Shown: one piece after another, positions 10,871 to 24,913 of the stretch
Layout of the letters: every line of letters begins with the position of its first letter
Position numbering within the stretch: position 1 is the first letter of the stretch
Source: Bombus terrestris
Lineage: Eukaryota; Arthropoda; Insecta; Hymenoptera; Apidae
DNA: 64,000 bases
Assembly (NCBI RefSeq): GCF_910591885.1
Contig: NW_025963548.1
Coordinates: forward strand, 1,479,501-1,543,500
Reading direction: 5' to 3'
The notes under the pieces: model-generated
Databases searched by the model: none
Told to the model about the DNA's origin: nothing
What the model saw: only the letters and a program-made list of their open reading frames with translations
Translations under genes and position numbers: made by a program

Positions 10871-13800
10871 CGAGCAGAGCGAGCGAGCTACGATTACAAT
10901 TTCCACGCTATACATATACCTTATATTGCCTTGCATATATTTCCTGTTTTTGCCTAATCTAGTCAGCGATATCGGACCACACGTTGCACTGTACTATGTG
11001 TAAATATTACTATTTGTGTAAAACTATTGATAAACTATAAACTTTCGTCAGTACGCAATGCGATCAGGACTTCCGGCTCCTCGGGCTGGTGCGAATATTC
11101 CAATGTCCCTATGTGCCAAACCGTTGGTTTGTGACAAACCTTTACGCGACCCTCGCTCGCTGCGCTCGCTCGAAAACTATAGCCTAACCTAAAACCAATA
11201 CCTCTTGCGTTCGTTATTCGATAAGGCGGCGACTTATTTCTAATTTGCTAACGTGTCGGATCGGTTGTAAGGTTGGACTAGATTTATACGAGCGAGCGGA
11301 GCGAGCGAGCTACGATTACAATTTCCACGCTATACATATACCTTATATTGCCTTGCATATATTTCCTGTTTTTGCCTAATTTAGTCAGCCATATCGGACC
11401 ACACGTTGCACTGTACTATGTGGAAATATTACTATTTATGTAAAACTATTGATGAACTGTACACTTTCGTCAGTACGCAATGCGATCAGGACTTCCGGCT
11501 CCTCGGGCTGGTGCGAATATTTCAATGTCCCTATGTGCCAAGCCGTTGGTTTGTGACACACCTTTAGGCGTCCCTCGCTCGCTGCGCTCGCTCGAAAACT
11601 ATAGCCTAACCTAAAACCAATACCTCTTGCGTTCGTTATTCGATAAGGCGGCAACTTATTTCTAATTTGCTAACGTGTCGGATCGGTTGTGAGGTTGGAC
11701 TAGATTTATACGAGCGAGCGGAGCGAGCGAGCTACGATTACAATTTCCACGCTATACATATACCTTATATTGCCTTGCATATATTTCCTGTTTTTGCCTA
11801 ATTTAGTCTGCGATATCGGACCACACGTTGCACTGTACTATGTGTAAATATTACTATTTGTGTAAAACTATTGATAAACTGTAGACTTTCGTCAGTACGC
11901 AATTCAATAATGACATCCGCCTCCTCGGGCTGGTGCGAATATTTCAATGTCCCTATGTGCCAAACCGTTGGTTTGTGACACATCTTTACGCGTCCCTCGC
12001 TCGCTGCGCTCGCTCGAAAACTATAGCCTAACCTAAAACCAATACCTCTTGCGTTCGTTATTCGATAAGGCGGCGACTTATTTCTAATTTGCTAACGTGT
12101 CGGATCGGTTGTGAGGTTGGACTAGATTTATACGAGCGAGCGGAGCGAGCGAGCTACGATTACAATTTCCACGCTATACATATACCTTATATTGCCTTGC
12201 ATATATTTCCTGTTTTTGCCTAATTTAGTCAGCGATATCGGACAACACGTTGCACTGTACTATGTGAAAATATTACTATTTATGTAAAACTATTGATGAA
12301 ATGTAAACTTTTGTCAGTATGCAATTCTATAAAGACTTGCGGTTCCTCTGGCTGGTGCGAATATTTCAATGTCCCTATGTTCCAAACCGTTGGTTTGTGA
12401 CACACAATTACGCGTCCCTCACTCGCTGCGCTCGCTCGAACACCATAGGCTAACCTAAAACCAATCCCTCTTGCGTTCGTTATTCGACAAGGAGGCGACT
12501 TATTTCAAATTTGCTAACGTGTCGGATCGGTTGTGAGGTTTGACTAGATTTTTACGAGCGAGCGGAGCGAGCGAGCAACGATTACAATTTCCAAGCTATA
12601 CAGATACCTTATATTACCATGTATATATTTCCTGTTATTGCCTAACTTTGTCAGCGATTTGGGACCACACGTTGCACTCTACTATGTGGAAATATTACTA
12701 TTTATGTAAAACTATTGATAAACTGTAAACTTTGGTCAGTACGCAATTCGATAAGGACTTCCGGCTCCTCGGGCTGGTGCGAATATTTCAATGTCCCTAT
12801 GTGCCAAGCCGTTGGTTTGTGACACACCTTTACGCGTCCCTCGCTCGCTGCGCTCGCTCGAAAACTATAGCCAAACCTAAAACCAAGCCCTCTTGCGTTA
12901 GTTATTCGATAAGGAGGCGACTTATTTCAAATTTGCTAACGTGTCGGATGGGTTGTGAGGTTGGACTAGATTTATACGAGCCAGCGGAGCGAGCGAGCTA
13001 CGATTACAATTTCCACGCTATACATATACCTTATATTGCCTTGCATATATTTCCGGTTTTTGCCTAATTTTGTCAGCGATTTCGGACCACACGTTGCACT
13101 CTACTATGTGGAAATATTACTATTTATGTAAAACTATTGATAAACTGTAAACTTTTGTCAGTACGCAATTCGATAAGGACTTCCGGCTCCTCGGGCTGGT
13201 GCGAATATTTCAATGTCCCTATGTGCCAAACCGTTGGTTTGTGACAAACTTTTACGCGACCCTCGCTCGCTGCGCTCGCTCGAAAACTATAGCCTAACCT
13301 AAAACCAATATCTCTTGCGTTCGTTATTCGATAAGGCGGCGACTTATTTCTAATTTGCTAACGTGTCGGATCGGTTGTGAGGTTGGACTAGATTTATACG
13401 AGCGAGCGGAGCGAGCGAGCTACGTTTACAATTTCCACGCTATACATATACCTTATATTGCCTTGCATATATTTCCTGTTTTTGCCTAATTTAGTCAGCG
13501 ATATCGGACCACACGTTGCACTGTACTATGTGTAAATATTACTATTTGTGTAAAACTATTGATAAAATGTAAACTTTCGTCAGTACGCAATTCAATAAAG
13601 ACTTCCGTCTCCTCGGGCTGGTGCGAATATTTCAATGTCCCTATGTGCCAAACCGGTGGTTTGTGATACACCTTTACGCGTCCCTCGCTCGCTGCGCTCG
13701 CTCGAAAACTATAGCCTAACCTAAAACCAATCCCTCTTGCGTTCGTTATTCGATAAGGCGGCGACTTATTTCAAATTTGCTAACGTGTCGGATCGGTTGT

Positions 13801-15005
13801 GAGGTTGGACTGGATTTTTACGAGCGAGCGGAGCGAGCGAGCTACGATTACAATTTCCAAGCTATACATATACCTTATATTGCCTTGCATATATTTCCTG
13901 TTATTGCCTAATTTTGTCAGCGATTTCGGACCACACGTTGCACTGTACTATGTGGAAATATTACTATTTATGTAAAGCTATTGATGAAATGTAAACTTTT
14001 GTCAGTATGCAATTCGATAAAGACTTGCGGTTCCTCGGGCTGGTGCGAATATTTCAATGTCCCTATGTTCCAAACCGTTGGTTTGTGACACACAATTACG
14101 CGTCCCTCACTCGCTGCGCTCGCTCGAACACCATAGGCTAACCTAAAACTAATCCCTCTTGCGTTCGTTATTCGATAAGGCGGCGACTTATTTCAAATTT
14201 GCTAACGTGTCGGATCGGCTGTGAGGTTGGACTGGATTTTTACGAGCGAGCGGAGCGAGCGAGCTACGATTACAATTTCCAAGCTATACATATACCTTAT
14301 ATTGCCTTGCATATATTTCCTGTTATTGCCTAATTTTGTCAGCGATTTCGGACCACACGCTGCACTGTACTATGTGGAAATATTACTATTTATGTAAAAC
14401 TATTGATAAACTGTAAACTTTCGTCAGTACGCAATTCGATAAGGACTTCCGGCTCCTCGGGCTGGTGCGAATATTTCAATGTCCCTATGTGCCAAGCCGT
14501 TGGTTTGTGACACACCTTTAAGCGTCCCTCGCTCGCTGCGCTCGCTCGAAAACTGTAGCCTAACCTAAAACCAAGCCCTCTTGCGTTCGTTATTCGATAA
14601 GGCGGCGACTTATTTCAAATTTGCTAACGTGTCGGATCGGTTGTGAGGTTGGACTGGATTTTTACGAGCGAGCGGAGCGAGCGAGCTACGATTACAATTT
14701 CCAAGCTATACATATACCTTATATTGCCTTGCATATATTTCCTGTTATTGCCTAATTTTGTCAGCGATTTCGGACCACACGTTGCACTGTACTATGTGGA
14801 AATATTACTATTTATGTAAAACTATTGATGAAATGTAAACTTTTGTCAGTATGCAATTCGATAAATACTTGCGGTTCCTCGGGCTGGTGCGAATATTTCA
14901 ATGTCCCTATGTTCCAAACCGTTGGTTTGTGACACACAATTACGCGTCCCTCACTCGCTGCGCTCGCTCGAACACCATAGGCTAACCTAAAACCAATCCC
15001 TCTTG
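10870..15005. repeat. Family A domain resumed
   Basis: About ten monomers with all family A markers (GGTTTGTGAC, GCTGCGCTCG, TTTGCTAACG, ACCACACGTTGCAC). The sub-variant with TTTATACGAG and GCGATATCGG dominates up to about 12.5 kb. From about 13.8 kb a sub-variant with GGACTGGATTTTTACG and GAGCTACG is repeated (13811, 14232, 14654). The switch to B near 15005 lies in the conserved CCTAACC...TTGCGTTC segment, between a family A CTCG box and a family B GCGTTCATTATTCGA. Confidence 0.88.
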
Positions 15006-15850
15006 CGTTCATTATTCGATAAGGGGCGACATATTTCAAATTTGGGAACGTGTCGGATCGGATGTGATGTTTGATTTCATTTTTACGAGCGAGCGGAGCG
15101 AGTGAGCAACGTGAGCAACGATCACAATTTCCAAGCAATACAAATACCTTATATTGCCTTGTATATATTTCCAGTTATTACCTAATTTTATCAGCGATTT
15201 CTGATCTCATGTTGTACTGTGCTATGTGGAAATTGTACTATTTATGTGAAACTATTCATAAACTGTAAACCTTTGTCAGTAGGCAATTCGATAATGACAT
15301 CCCGCTCCTCGTGCTGGTGCGAGTATTTCAATGTCCCTATGTGCCAAACCGGTGGATTGTGACAGACCTATCCGCGTCTCTCGCTCGCCGTGCTCGCTCG
15401 AAAACTATAGCCTAACCTAAAACCAATCCCTCTTGCGTTCATTATTAGATATGGGGCGCATTATTTCAAATTTGGGAACGTGTCGGATCGGTTGTGAGGT
15501 TGGACTAGATTTTTACGAGCGAGCGGAGCGAGTGAGCAACGATCACAATTTCCAAGCAATACAAATACCTTATATTGCCTTGTATATATTTCCAGTTATT
15601 ACCTAATTTTATCAGCGATTTCTGATCTCATGTTGTACTGTACTATGTGGAAATTGTACTATTTATGTGAAACTATTCATAAACTGTAAACCTTTGTCAG
15701 TAGGCAATTCGATAATGACTTCCGGCTCCTCGTGCTGGTGCGAGTATTTCAATGTCCCTATGTGCCAAACCGGTGGATTGTGACAGACCTATCCGCGTCT
15801 CTCGCTCGCCGTGCTCGCTCGAAAACTATAGCCTAACCTAAAACCAAGCC
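15005..15850. repeat. Family B island, two monomers
   Basis: Two monomers with TTTGGGAACG, GATCACAATTTCC, TCTGATCTCATGTTG, GTCAGTAGGCAA and GCCGTGCTCG. A 9-bp tandem duplication, GTGAGCAAC, lies at 15102-15110 and 15111-15119 just after the GAGC box of the first unit. The return to A near 15850 again lies in the CCTAACCTAAAACC segment (B box before it, GCGTTCGTTATTCGA after it). Confidence 0.86.
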
Positions 15851-16365
15851 CTCTTGCGTTCGTTATTCGATAAGGAGGCGACCTATTTCAAATTTTCTAA
15901 CGTGTCGGATCGGTTGTGAGGTTGGACTAGATTTATACGAGCGAGCGGAGCGAGCGAGCTACGATTACAATTTCCACGCTATACATATACCTTATATTAC
16001 CTTGTATATATTTCCTGTTATTGCCTAATTTTGTCAGCGATTTCGGACCACACGTTGCACTCTACTATGTGGAAATATTACTATTTATGTAAAACTATTG
16101 ATAAACTGTAAACTTTTGTCAGTACGCAATTCGATAAAGACTTCCGCCTCCTCGGGCTGGTGCGAATATTTCAATGTCCCTATGTGCCAAGCCGTTGGTT
16201 TGTGACACACCTTTACGCAACCCTCGCTCGCTGCGCTCGCTCGAAAACTATAGCCTAACCTGAAACCAATCCCTCTTGCGTTCGTTATTCGATGAGGACG
16301 TGACTTATTTCAAATTTGCTAACGTGTCGGATCGGTTGTGAGGTTGGACTGGATTTTTACGAGCG
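15850..16365. repeat. Family A island
   Basis: About 515 bp of family A: TTTATACGAG, GATTACAATTTCC, ACCACACGTTGCAC, GCTGCGCTCG, TTTGCTAACG. The switch to B occurs inside the GAGC box at about 16360-16381: GGACTGGATT precedes it and GAGTGAGCAACGATCAC follows. Confidence 0.86.
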
Positions 16366-17205
16366 AGCGGAGCGAGTGAGCAACGATCACAATTTCCAAG
16401 CAATACAAATACCTTATATTGCCTTGCATATATTTCCAGTTATTACCTAATATTGTCAGCGATTTCGGACGTCATGTTGCACTGTACTATGTGGAAATAT
16501 TACTATTTATGTGAAACTATTCATAAACTGTAAACCTTTGTCAGTAGGCAATTCAATAATGATTTCCGGCTCCACGGGCTGGTGCGAATATTTCAATGTC
16601 CCTATGTGCCAACCCGTTGCTTTGTGACAGACCTTTCCGCATCCCTCGCTCGCCGTGCTCGCTCGAAAACTATAACTTAACCTAAAACCAATCCCTCTTG
16701 CGTTCATTATTCGATATGGGGCGACTTATTTCAAATTTGGGAACGTGTCGGATCGGTTGTGAGGTTGGATTAGATTATTACGAGCGAGCGGAGCGAGCGA
16801 GCAACGATCACAATTTCCAAGCAATACACATACCTTCTATTGCCTTTCATATATTTCGTGTTATAACCTAATTTTGTCAGACACTTCTGACATCACATTG
16901 CACTTTACTATGTGGAAATAGTGCTATTTATGTGAAACTATTCACAAACTGTAAACTTTTGTCAGTAGGCATTTCGATGAGGACTTCCGGCTCCTCGGGC
17001 TGGTGCGAATATTTCAATGTCCCTATGTGCCAAACCGTTGCTTTGTGACAGATCTTTCCGCGTCTCCCGCTCGTCGTGCTCGCTCGAAAACTATAACCTA
17101 ACCTAAAACCAATCTCTCTTGCGTTCATTATTCGATATGGGGCGACTTATTTCAAATTTGGGAACGTGTGGGATCGGATGTGAGGTTGGACTGGATTTTT
17201 TCGAG
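16365..17205. repeat. Family B island, two monomers
   Basis: Two B monomers with GTGACAGA, GCCGTGCTCG or GTCGTGCTCG, and TTTGGGAACG. The second contains GTCAGACACTTCTGAC near 16877. Return to A is within about 40 bp of the GAGC box near 17200-17222, where TTTGGGAACG is followed by GGACTGGATTTTTTCG and GAGCTACGATTAC. Confidence 0.86.
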
Positions 17206-18030
17206 CGAGCGGAGCGAGCGAGCTACGATTACAATTTCCAAGCCATACATATACCTTATATTGCCTTGCATATATTTCCTGTTATTGCCTAATTTTGTCA
17301 GCGATTTCGGACCACACGTTGCACTGTACTATGTGGAAATATTACTATTTATGTAAAACTATTGATAAACTGTAAACTTTCGTCAGTACGCAATGCGATC
17401 AGGACTTCCGGCTCCTCGGGCTGGTGCGAATATTTCAATGTCCCTATGTGCCAAGCCGTTGGTTTGTGACACACCTATAGGCGTCCCTCGCTCGCTGCGC
17501 TCGCTCGAAAACTATAGCCTAACCTAAAACCAAGCCCTCTTGCGTTCGTTATTCGATAAGGAGGCGACCTATTTCAAATTTGCTAACGTGTCGGATCGGT
17601 TGTGAGGTTGGACAAGATTTATACGAGCGAGCGGAGCGAGCGAGCTACGATTACAATTTCCACGCTATACATATACCTTATATTACCTTGTATATATTTC
17701 CTGTTATTGCCTAATTTTGTCAGCGATTTCGGACCACACGTTGCACTCTACTATGTGGAAATATTACTATTTATGTAAAACTATTGATAAACTGTAAACT
17801 TTTGTCAGTACGCAATTCGATAAAGACTTCCGGCTCCTCGGGCTGGTGCGAATATTTCAATGTCCCTATGTGCCAAGCCGTTGGTTTGTGACACACCTTT
17901 ACGCATCCCTCGCTCGCTGCGCTCGCTCGAAAACTATAGCCTAACCTGAAACCGATCCCTCTTGCGTTCGTTATTCGATAAGGACGTGACTTATTTCAAA
18001 TTTGCTAACGTGTCGGATCGGATGTGATGT
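17205..18030. repeat. Family A island, two monomers
   Basis: Markers ACCACACGTTGCAC, CAATGCGATCAGGAC, GCTGCGCTCG and TTTGCTAACG. The first monomer carries the same CAATGCGATCAGG variant seen at about 928 and 6838, tying it to those higher-order blocks. It ends just before the GAGC box near 18045, where GATGTGATGTTTGACTACAT introduces family B sequence. Confidence 0.85.
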
Positions 18031-19735
18031 TTGACTACATTTTTACGAGCGAGCGGAGCGAGTGAGCAACGATCACAATTTCCAAGCAATACAAATACCT
18101 TATATTGCCTTGCATATATTTCCAGTTATTACCTAATATTGTCAGCGATTTCGGACGTCATGTTGTACTGTACTATGTGGAAATTGTACTATTTATGTGA
18201 AACTATTCATAAACTGTAATCCTTTGTCAGTAGGCAATTCTATAATGACTTCCGGCTCCTCGGGCTGGTGCGAATATTTCAATGTCCCTATGTGCCAAAC
18301 CGTTGCTTTGTGACAGATCTTTCCGCGTCCCTCGCTCGCCGTGCTCGCGCGAAAACTATTGCCTAACCTAAAACCAACCTCTCTTACGTTCATTATTCGA
18401 TAAGGGGCGACTTATTTCAAATTTGGGAACGTGTCGGATCGATTGTGAGGTTGGATTAGATTATTACGAGCGAGCGGAGCGAGCGAGCAACGATCACAAT
18501 TTCCAAACTATACGTATACCTTCTATTGCCTTGCATATATTTCGTGTTATAACCTAATTTTGTCAGACATTGCTGACATCATATTGCACTTTACTATGTG
18601 GAAATGGTGCTATTTATGTGAAACTATTCACAAACAGTAAACTTTTGTCAGTAGGCAACTCGATAAGGACTTCCGGCTCCTCGGGCTGGTGCGAATATTT
18701 CAATGTCCCTATGTGCCAAGCCGTTGGTTTGTGACACACCTTTACGCATCCCTCGCTCGCCGTCCTCGCGCGAAAACTATTGCCTAACCTAAAACCAACC
18801 CCTCTTACGTTCATTATTCGATAAGGGGCGACATATTTCAGATTTGGGAACGTGTCGGATCGGTTGTGAGGTTGGACTACATTTTTACGAGCGAGCGGAG
18901 CGAGTGAGCAACGATCACAATTTCCAAGCAATACAAATACCTTATATTGCCTTGCATATATTTCCAGTTATTACCTAATTTTGTCAGACATATCTGACAT
19001 CACATAGCACTTTACTATGTGGAAATAGTGCTATTTATGTGAAGCTATTGATAAACTGTAAACTTTTGTCAGTAGGCAATAGGATAAAGACTTCCGGCTC
19101 CTCGGGCTGGTGCGAACACTTCAATGTCCCCATGTGCCAAACCGTTGGATTGTGACACAGCTTTCCGCGTCCCTGTCTCACCGTGCTCGCACGAAAACTA
19201 TTGCCTAACCTAAAACCAATCCCTCTTGCGTTCATTATTCGATAAGGGGCGACATATTTCAAATTTGGGAACGTGTCGGATCGGTTGTGAGGTTGGACTA
19301 CATTTTTACGAGCGAGCGGAGCGAGCGAGCAACGATCACAATTTCCAAGCAATACAAATACCTCACATTGCCTTGCATATATTTCCAGTTATTACCTAAT
19401 CTTGTCAGACATATCTGACATCACATTGCACTTTACTATGTGGAAATAGTGCTATTTATGTGAAACTATTCACAAACTGTAAACTTTTGTCAGTAGGCAT
19501 TTCGATAAGGACTTCCGGCTCCTCGGGCTGGTGCGAATATTTCAATGTCCCTATGTGCCAAACCGTTGCTTTGTGACAGTTCTTTCCGCGTCTCCCGCTC
19601 GTCGTGCTCGCTCGAAAACTATAACCTAACCTAAAACCAATCTCTCTTGCGTTCATTATTCGATATGGGGCGACTTATTTCAAATTTGGGAACGTGTGGG
19701 ATCGGATGTGAGGTTGGACTGGATTTTTTCGAGCG
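18030..19735. repeat. Family B island, four monomers
   Basis: Four B monomers (anchors at 18193, 18614, 19035 and 19456) spaced 421 bp, with GATCACAATTTCC, GTCAGTAGGCAA and TTTGGGAACG. The last monomer and its exit into A near 19735 repeat the arrangement of 16928-17225 (TTTTCGAGCGAG, then GAGCTACGATTAC), so this junction was duplicated along with its neighbours. Confidence 0.86.
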
Positions 19736-20155
19736 AGCGGAGCGAGCGAGCTACGATTACAATTTCCAAGCTATACATATACCTTATATTGCCTTGCATA
19801 TATTTCCTGTTATTGCCTAATTTTGTCAGCGATTTCGGACCACACGTTGCACTGTACTATGTGGAAATATTACTATTTATGTAAAACTATTGATAAACTG
19901 TAAACTTTCGTCAGTACGCAATGCGATCAGGACTTCCGGCTCCTCGGGCTGGTGCGAATATTTCAATGTCCCAATGTGCCAAGCCGTTGGTTTGTGACAC
20001 ACCTTTAGGCGTCCCTCGCTCGCTGCGCTCGCTCGAAAACTATAGCCTAACCTAAAACCAAGCCCTCTTGCGTTCGTTATTCGATAAGGACGTGACTTAT
20101 TTCAAATTTGCTAACGTGTCGGATCGGTTGTGAGGTTGGACTACATTTATACGAG
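19735..20155. repeat. Last family A island, one monomer
   Basis: One family A monomer with GATTACAATTTCC, ACCACACGTTGCAC, CAATGCGATCAGGAC, GCTGCGCTCG and TTTGCTAACG. TTTATACGAG (A) directly precedes the GAGC box at about 20151-20172, and GAGTGAGCAACGATCAC (B) follows, so the last switch is inside the box. Everything to the right is family B. Confidence 0.87.
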
Positions 20156-21908
20156 CGAGCGGAGCGAGTGAGCAACGATCACAATTTCCAAGCAATACAA
20201 ATACCTTATATTGCCTTGCATATATTTCCAGTTATTACCTAATTTTGTCAGCGATTTCTGACCTCATGTTGTACTGTACTATGTGGAAATTGTACTATTT
20301 ATGTGAAACTATTCATAAACTGTAATCCTTTGTCAGTAGGCAATTCGATCATGACTTCCGGCTCCTCGGGCTGGTGCGAATATTTCAATGTCCCTATGTG
20401 CCAAACCGTTGCTTTGTGACAGATCTTTCCGCGTCCCTCGCTCGCCGTGCTCGCGCGAAAACTATTGCCTAACCTAAAACCAACCTCTCTTACGTTCATT
20501 ATTCGATAAGGGGCGACATATTTCAGATTTGGGAACGTGTCGGATCGGTTGTGAGGTTGGACTTCATTTTTACGAGCGAGCGGAGCGAGTGAGCAACGAT
20601 CACAATTTCCAAGCAATACAATTACCTTATATTGCCTTGCATATATTTCCAGTTATTACCTAATTTTGTAAGACATTTCTGACATCACATTGCACTTAAC
20701 TATGTGGAAATAGTGCTATTTATGTGAAACTATTGATAAACTGTAAACTTTTGTCAGTAGGCATTTCGATAGGGACTTCCGGCTCCTCGGGCTGGTGCGA
20801 ATATTTCAATGTGCCTATGTGGCAAACCGTTACTTTGTGACAGATCTTTCCGCGTCCCTCGCTCGCCGTGCTCGCTCGAAAACTATAACTTAAACTAAAA
20901 CCAATCCCTCTGGCGTTCATTATTCGATATGGGGCGACTTATTTCAAATTTGGGAACGTGTCGGATCGGTTATGAGGTGGGACTAGATTATTACGAGCGA
21001 GCGGAGCGAGCGAGCAACGATCACAATTTCCAAGCTATACATATACCTTCTATTGCCTTGCATATATTTCGTGTTATAACCTAATTTTGTCATACATTTC
21101 TGACATCACATTGCACTTTACTATGTGGAAATAGTGCTATTTATGTGAAGCTATTGATAAACTGTAAACTTTTGTCAGTAGGCAATAGGATAAAGACTTC
21201 CGGCTCCTCGGGCTGGTGCGAACACTTCAATGTCCCCATGTGCCAAACCGTTGGATTGTGACACACCTTTCCGCGTCCCTGTCTCACAGTGCTCGCACGA
21301 AAACTATTGCCTAACCTAAAACCAATCCCTCTTGCGTTCATTATTCGATAAGGGGCGACATATTTCAAATTTGGGAACGTATCGGATCGGTTGTATGGTT
21401 GGACTACATTTTTACGAGCGAGCGGAGCGAGTGAGCAACGATCACAATTTCCAAGGAATACAAATACCTTATATTGCCTTGCATATATTTCCAGTTATTA
21501 CCTAATTTTGTCAGCGATTTCGGACCTCATGTTGCACTGTGCTATGTGGAAATATTACTATTTATGTGAAACTATTCACAAACTGTAAACTTTTGTCAGT
21601 AGGCAGTACGATAAGGACTTCCTGCTCCTCGGGCTGGTGCGAATATTTCAATGTCCCTATGTGCCAAACCGTTGCTTTGTGACAGATATTTCCGCGTCCC
21701 TCGCTCGTCGTGCTCGCTCGAAAGCTATAACCTAACCGAAAACCAATAAATCTTGCGTTCATTATTCGATATGGGGCAACTTATTTCAAATTTGGGAACG
21801 TGTCGGATCGGATGTGAGGTTGGACGACATTTTTAGGAGCGAGCGGAGCGAGCGAGCAACGATCACAATTTCCAATCAATACAAATACCTTATATTGCCT
21901 TGCATATA

Positions 21909-21936
21909 TTTCCAGTTACTATTCCAGTTATTTCGG
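21909..21936. repeat. 413-bp variant with 8-bp net loss (also about 24008, 28209, 29886)
   Basis: The segment TTACCTAATTTTGTCAGCGA between TTTCCAGTTA and TTTCGGACC is replaced by a second, partial copy of the TTCCAGTTA motif, so the monomer is 413 bp. It follows the CAATAAATC monomer at 21.9, 24.0 and 28.2 kb, and follows a related monomer at 29.9 kb. The 25756 unit lacks it. The shared junction indicates one event spread by array recombination. Confidence 0.85.
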
Positions 21937-24071
21937 ACCTCATGTTGCACTGTACTATGTGGAAATATTACTATTTATGTGAAACTATTCATAAACTGTA
22001 AACTTTTGTCAGTACGCAATTCGATAATGACTTCCGGCTCCTCGTGCTGGTGCGAATATTTCAATGTCCCTATGTGCCAAACCGTTGGATTGTGACACAC
22101 CTTTCCGCGTCCCTCGCTCACCGTGCTCGCACGAAAACTATTGCCTAACCTAAAACCAATCCCTCTTGCGTTCATTATTAGATATGGAGCGACTTATTTC
22201 AAATTTGGGAACGTGTCGGATTGGTTGTGAGGTTGGACTAGATTTTTACGAGCGAGCGGAGCGAGCGAGCAACGATCACAATTTCCAAGCTCTACATATA
22301 CCTTCTATTGCCTTGCATATATTTCGTGTTATAACCTAACTTTGTCAGCGATTTCGGACCACATGTTGCACTGTGCTATGTGGAAATATTACTATTTATG
22401 TGAAACTATTCACAAACTGTAAACGTTTGTCAGTAGGCAATTCGATAATGACTTCCGGCTCCTCGTGCTGGTGCGAGTATTTCAATGTCCCTATGTGCCA
22501 AACCGTTGGATTGTGACACACCTTTCCGCGTCCCTCGCTCACCGTGCTCGCACGAAAACTATTGCCTAACCTAAAACCAATCCCTCTTGCGTTCATTATT
22601 CGATAAGAGGCGACTTATTTCAAATTTGGGAACGTGTCGGATCGGATGTGAGGTTGGACTACATTTTTACGAGCGAGCGGAGCGAGTGAGCAACGATCAC
22701 AATTTCTAAGCAATACAAATACCTTATATTGCCTTGCATATATTTCCAGTTATTACCTAATTTTGTCAGACATTTCTGACATCACATTGCACTTTACTAT
22801 GTGGAAATAGTGATATTTATGTGAAATTATTGATAAACTGTAAACTTTTGTCAGTAGGCAGTAGGATAAAGACTTCCGGCTCCTCGGGCTGGTGCGAATA
22901 CTTCAATGTCCCCATGTGCCAAACCGTTGGATTGTGACACACCTTTCCGCGTCCCTCGCTCGCCGTGCTCGCACGAAAACTATTGCCTAACCTAAAACCA
23001 ATCCCTCTTTCGTTCATTATTCGATAAGAGGCGACTTATTTCAAATTTGGGAACGTGTCGGATCGGATGTGAGGTTGGACTACATTTTTACGAGCGAGCG
23101 GAGCGAGTGAGCAACGATCACAATTTCCAAGCAGTACAAATACCTTATATTGCATTGCATATATTTCCAGTTATTACCTAATATTGTCAGCGATTTCGGA
23201 CCTCATGTTGTACTGTACTATGTGGAAATATTACTATTTATGTGAAACTATTCATAAACTGTAAACCTTTGTCAGTAGGCAATTCGATAATTACTTCCGG
23301 CTCCTCGGGCTGGTGCGAATACTTCAATGTCCCCATGTGCCAAACCGTTGGATTGTGACACACCTTTCCGCGTCCCTCGCTCACCGTGCTCGCACGAAAA
23401 CTATTGCCTAACCTAAAACCAATCCCTCTTGCGTTCATCATTCGATAAGAGGCGACTTATTTCAAATTTGGGAACGTGTCGGATCGGATGTGAGGTTGGA
23501 CTACATTTTTACGAGCGAGCGGAGCGAGTGAGCAACGATCACAATTTCCAAGGAATACAAATACCTTATATTGCCTTGCATATATTTCCAGTTATTACCT
23601 AATTTTGTCAGCGATTTCGGACCTCATGTTGCACTGTGCTATGTGGAAATATTACTATTTATGTGAAACTATTCACAAACTGTAAACTTTTGTCAGTAGG
23701 CAGTACGATGAGGACTTCCGGCTCCTCGGGCTGGTGCGAATATTTCAATGTCCCTATGTGCCAATCCGTTGCTTTGTGACAGATATTTCCGCGTCCCTCG
23801 CTCGTCGTGCTCGCTCGAAAGCTATAACCTAACCGAAAACCAATAAATCTTGCGTTCATTATTCGATATGGGGCGACTTATTTCAAATTTGGGAACGTGT
23901 CGGATCGGATGTGAGGTTGGACGACATTTTTACGAGCGAGCGGAGCGAGCGAGCAACGATCACAATTTCCAAGCAATACAAATACCTTATATTGCCTTGC
24001 ATATATTTCCAGTTATTATTCCAGTTATTTCGGACCTCATGTTGCACTGTACTATGTGGAAATATTACTAT

Positions 24072-24913
24072 TTATGTGAAACTATTCATAAACTGTAAAC
24101 TTTTGTCAGTAGGCAATTCGATAATGACTTCCGGCTCCTCGTGCTGGTGCGAATATTTCAATGTCCCCATGTGCCAAACCGTTGGATTGTGACACACCTT
24201 TCCGCGTCCCTCGCTCACCGTGCTCGCACGAAAACTATTGCCGAACCTAAAACCAATCCCTCTTGCGTTCATTATTCGATAAGAGGCGACTTATTTCAAA
24301 TTTGGGAACGTGTCGGATCGGATGTGAGGTTGGACTACATTTTTACGAGCGGGCGGAGCGAGTGAGCAACGATCACAATTTCCAAGGAATACAAATACCT
24401 TATATTGCGTTGCATATATTTCCAGTTATTACCTAATTTTGTCAGCGATTTCGGACCTCATGTTGCACTGTGCTATGTGGAAATATTACTATTTATGTGA
24501 AACTATTCACAAACTGTAAACTTTTGTCAGTAGGCAATTCGATAATGACTTCCGGCTCCTCGTGCTGGTGCGAATATTTCAATGTCCCCATGTGCCAAAC
24601 CGTTGGATTGTGACACACCTTTCCGCGTCCCTCGCTCACCGTGCTCGCACGAAAACTATTGCCGAACCTAAAACCAATCCCTCTTGCGTTCATTATTCGA
24701 TAAGAGGCGACTTATTTCAAATTTGGGAACGTGTCGGATCGGATGTGAGGTTGGACTACATTTTTACGAGCGGGCGGAGCGAGTGAGCAACGATCACAAT
24801 TTCCAAGGAATACAAATACCTTATATTGCGTTGCATATATTTCCAGTTATTACCTAATTTTGTCAGCGATTTCGGACCTCATGTTGCACTGTGCTATGTG
24901 GAAATATTACTAT
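24072..24913. repeat. Adjacent near-identical twin monomers
   Basis: Monomers 24072-24492 and 24493-24913 share GTGCCGAACC-type variants (ATTGCCGAACC), GCGGGCGGAGCG in the GAGC box, and ATATTGCGTTGCAT. These are rare elsewhere, and the two appear almost identical. This looks like a recent single-monomer duplication by unequal exchange. Confidence 0.88.
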
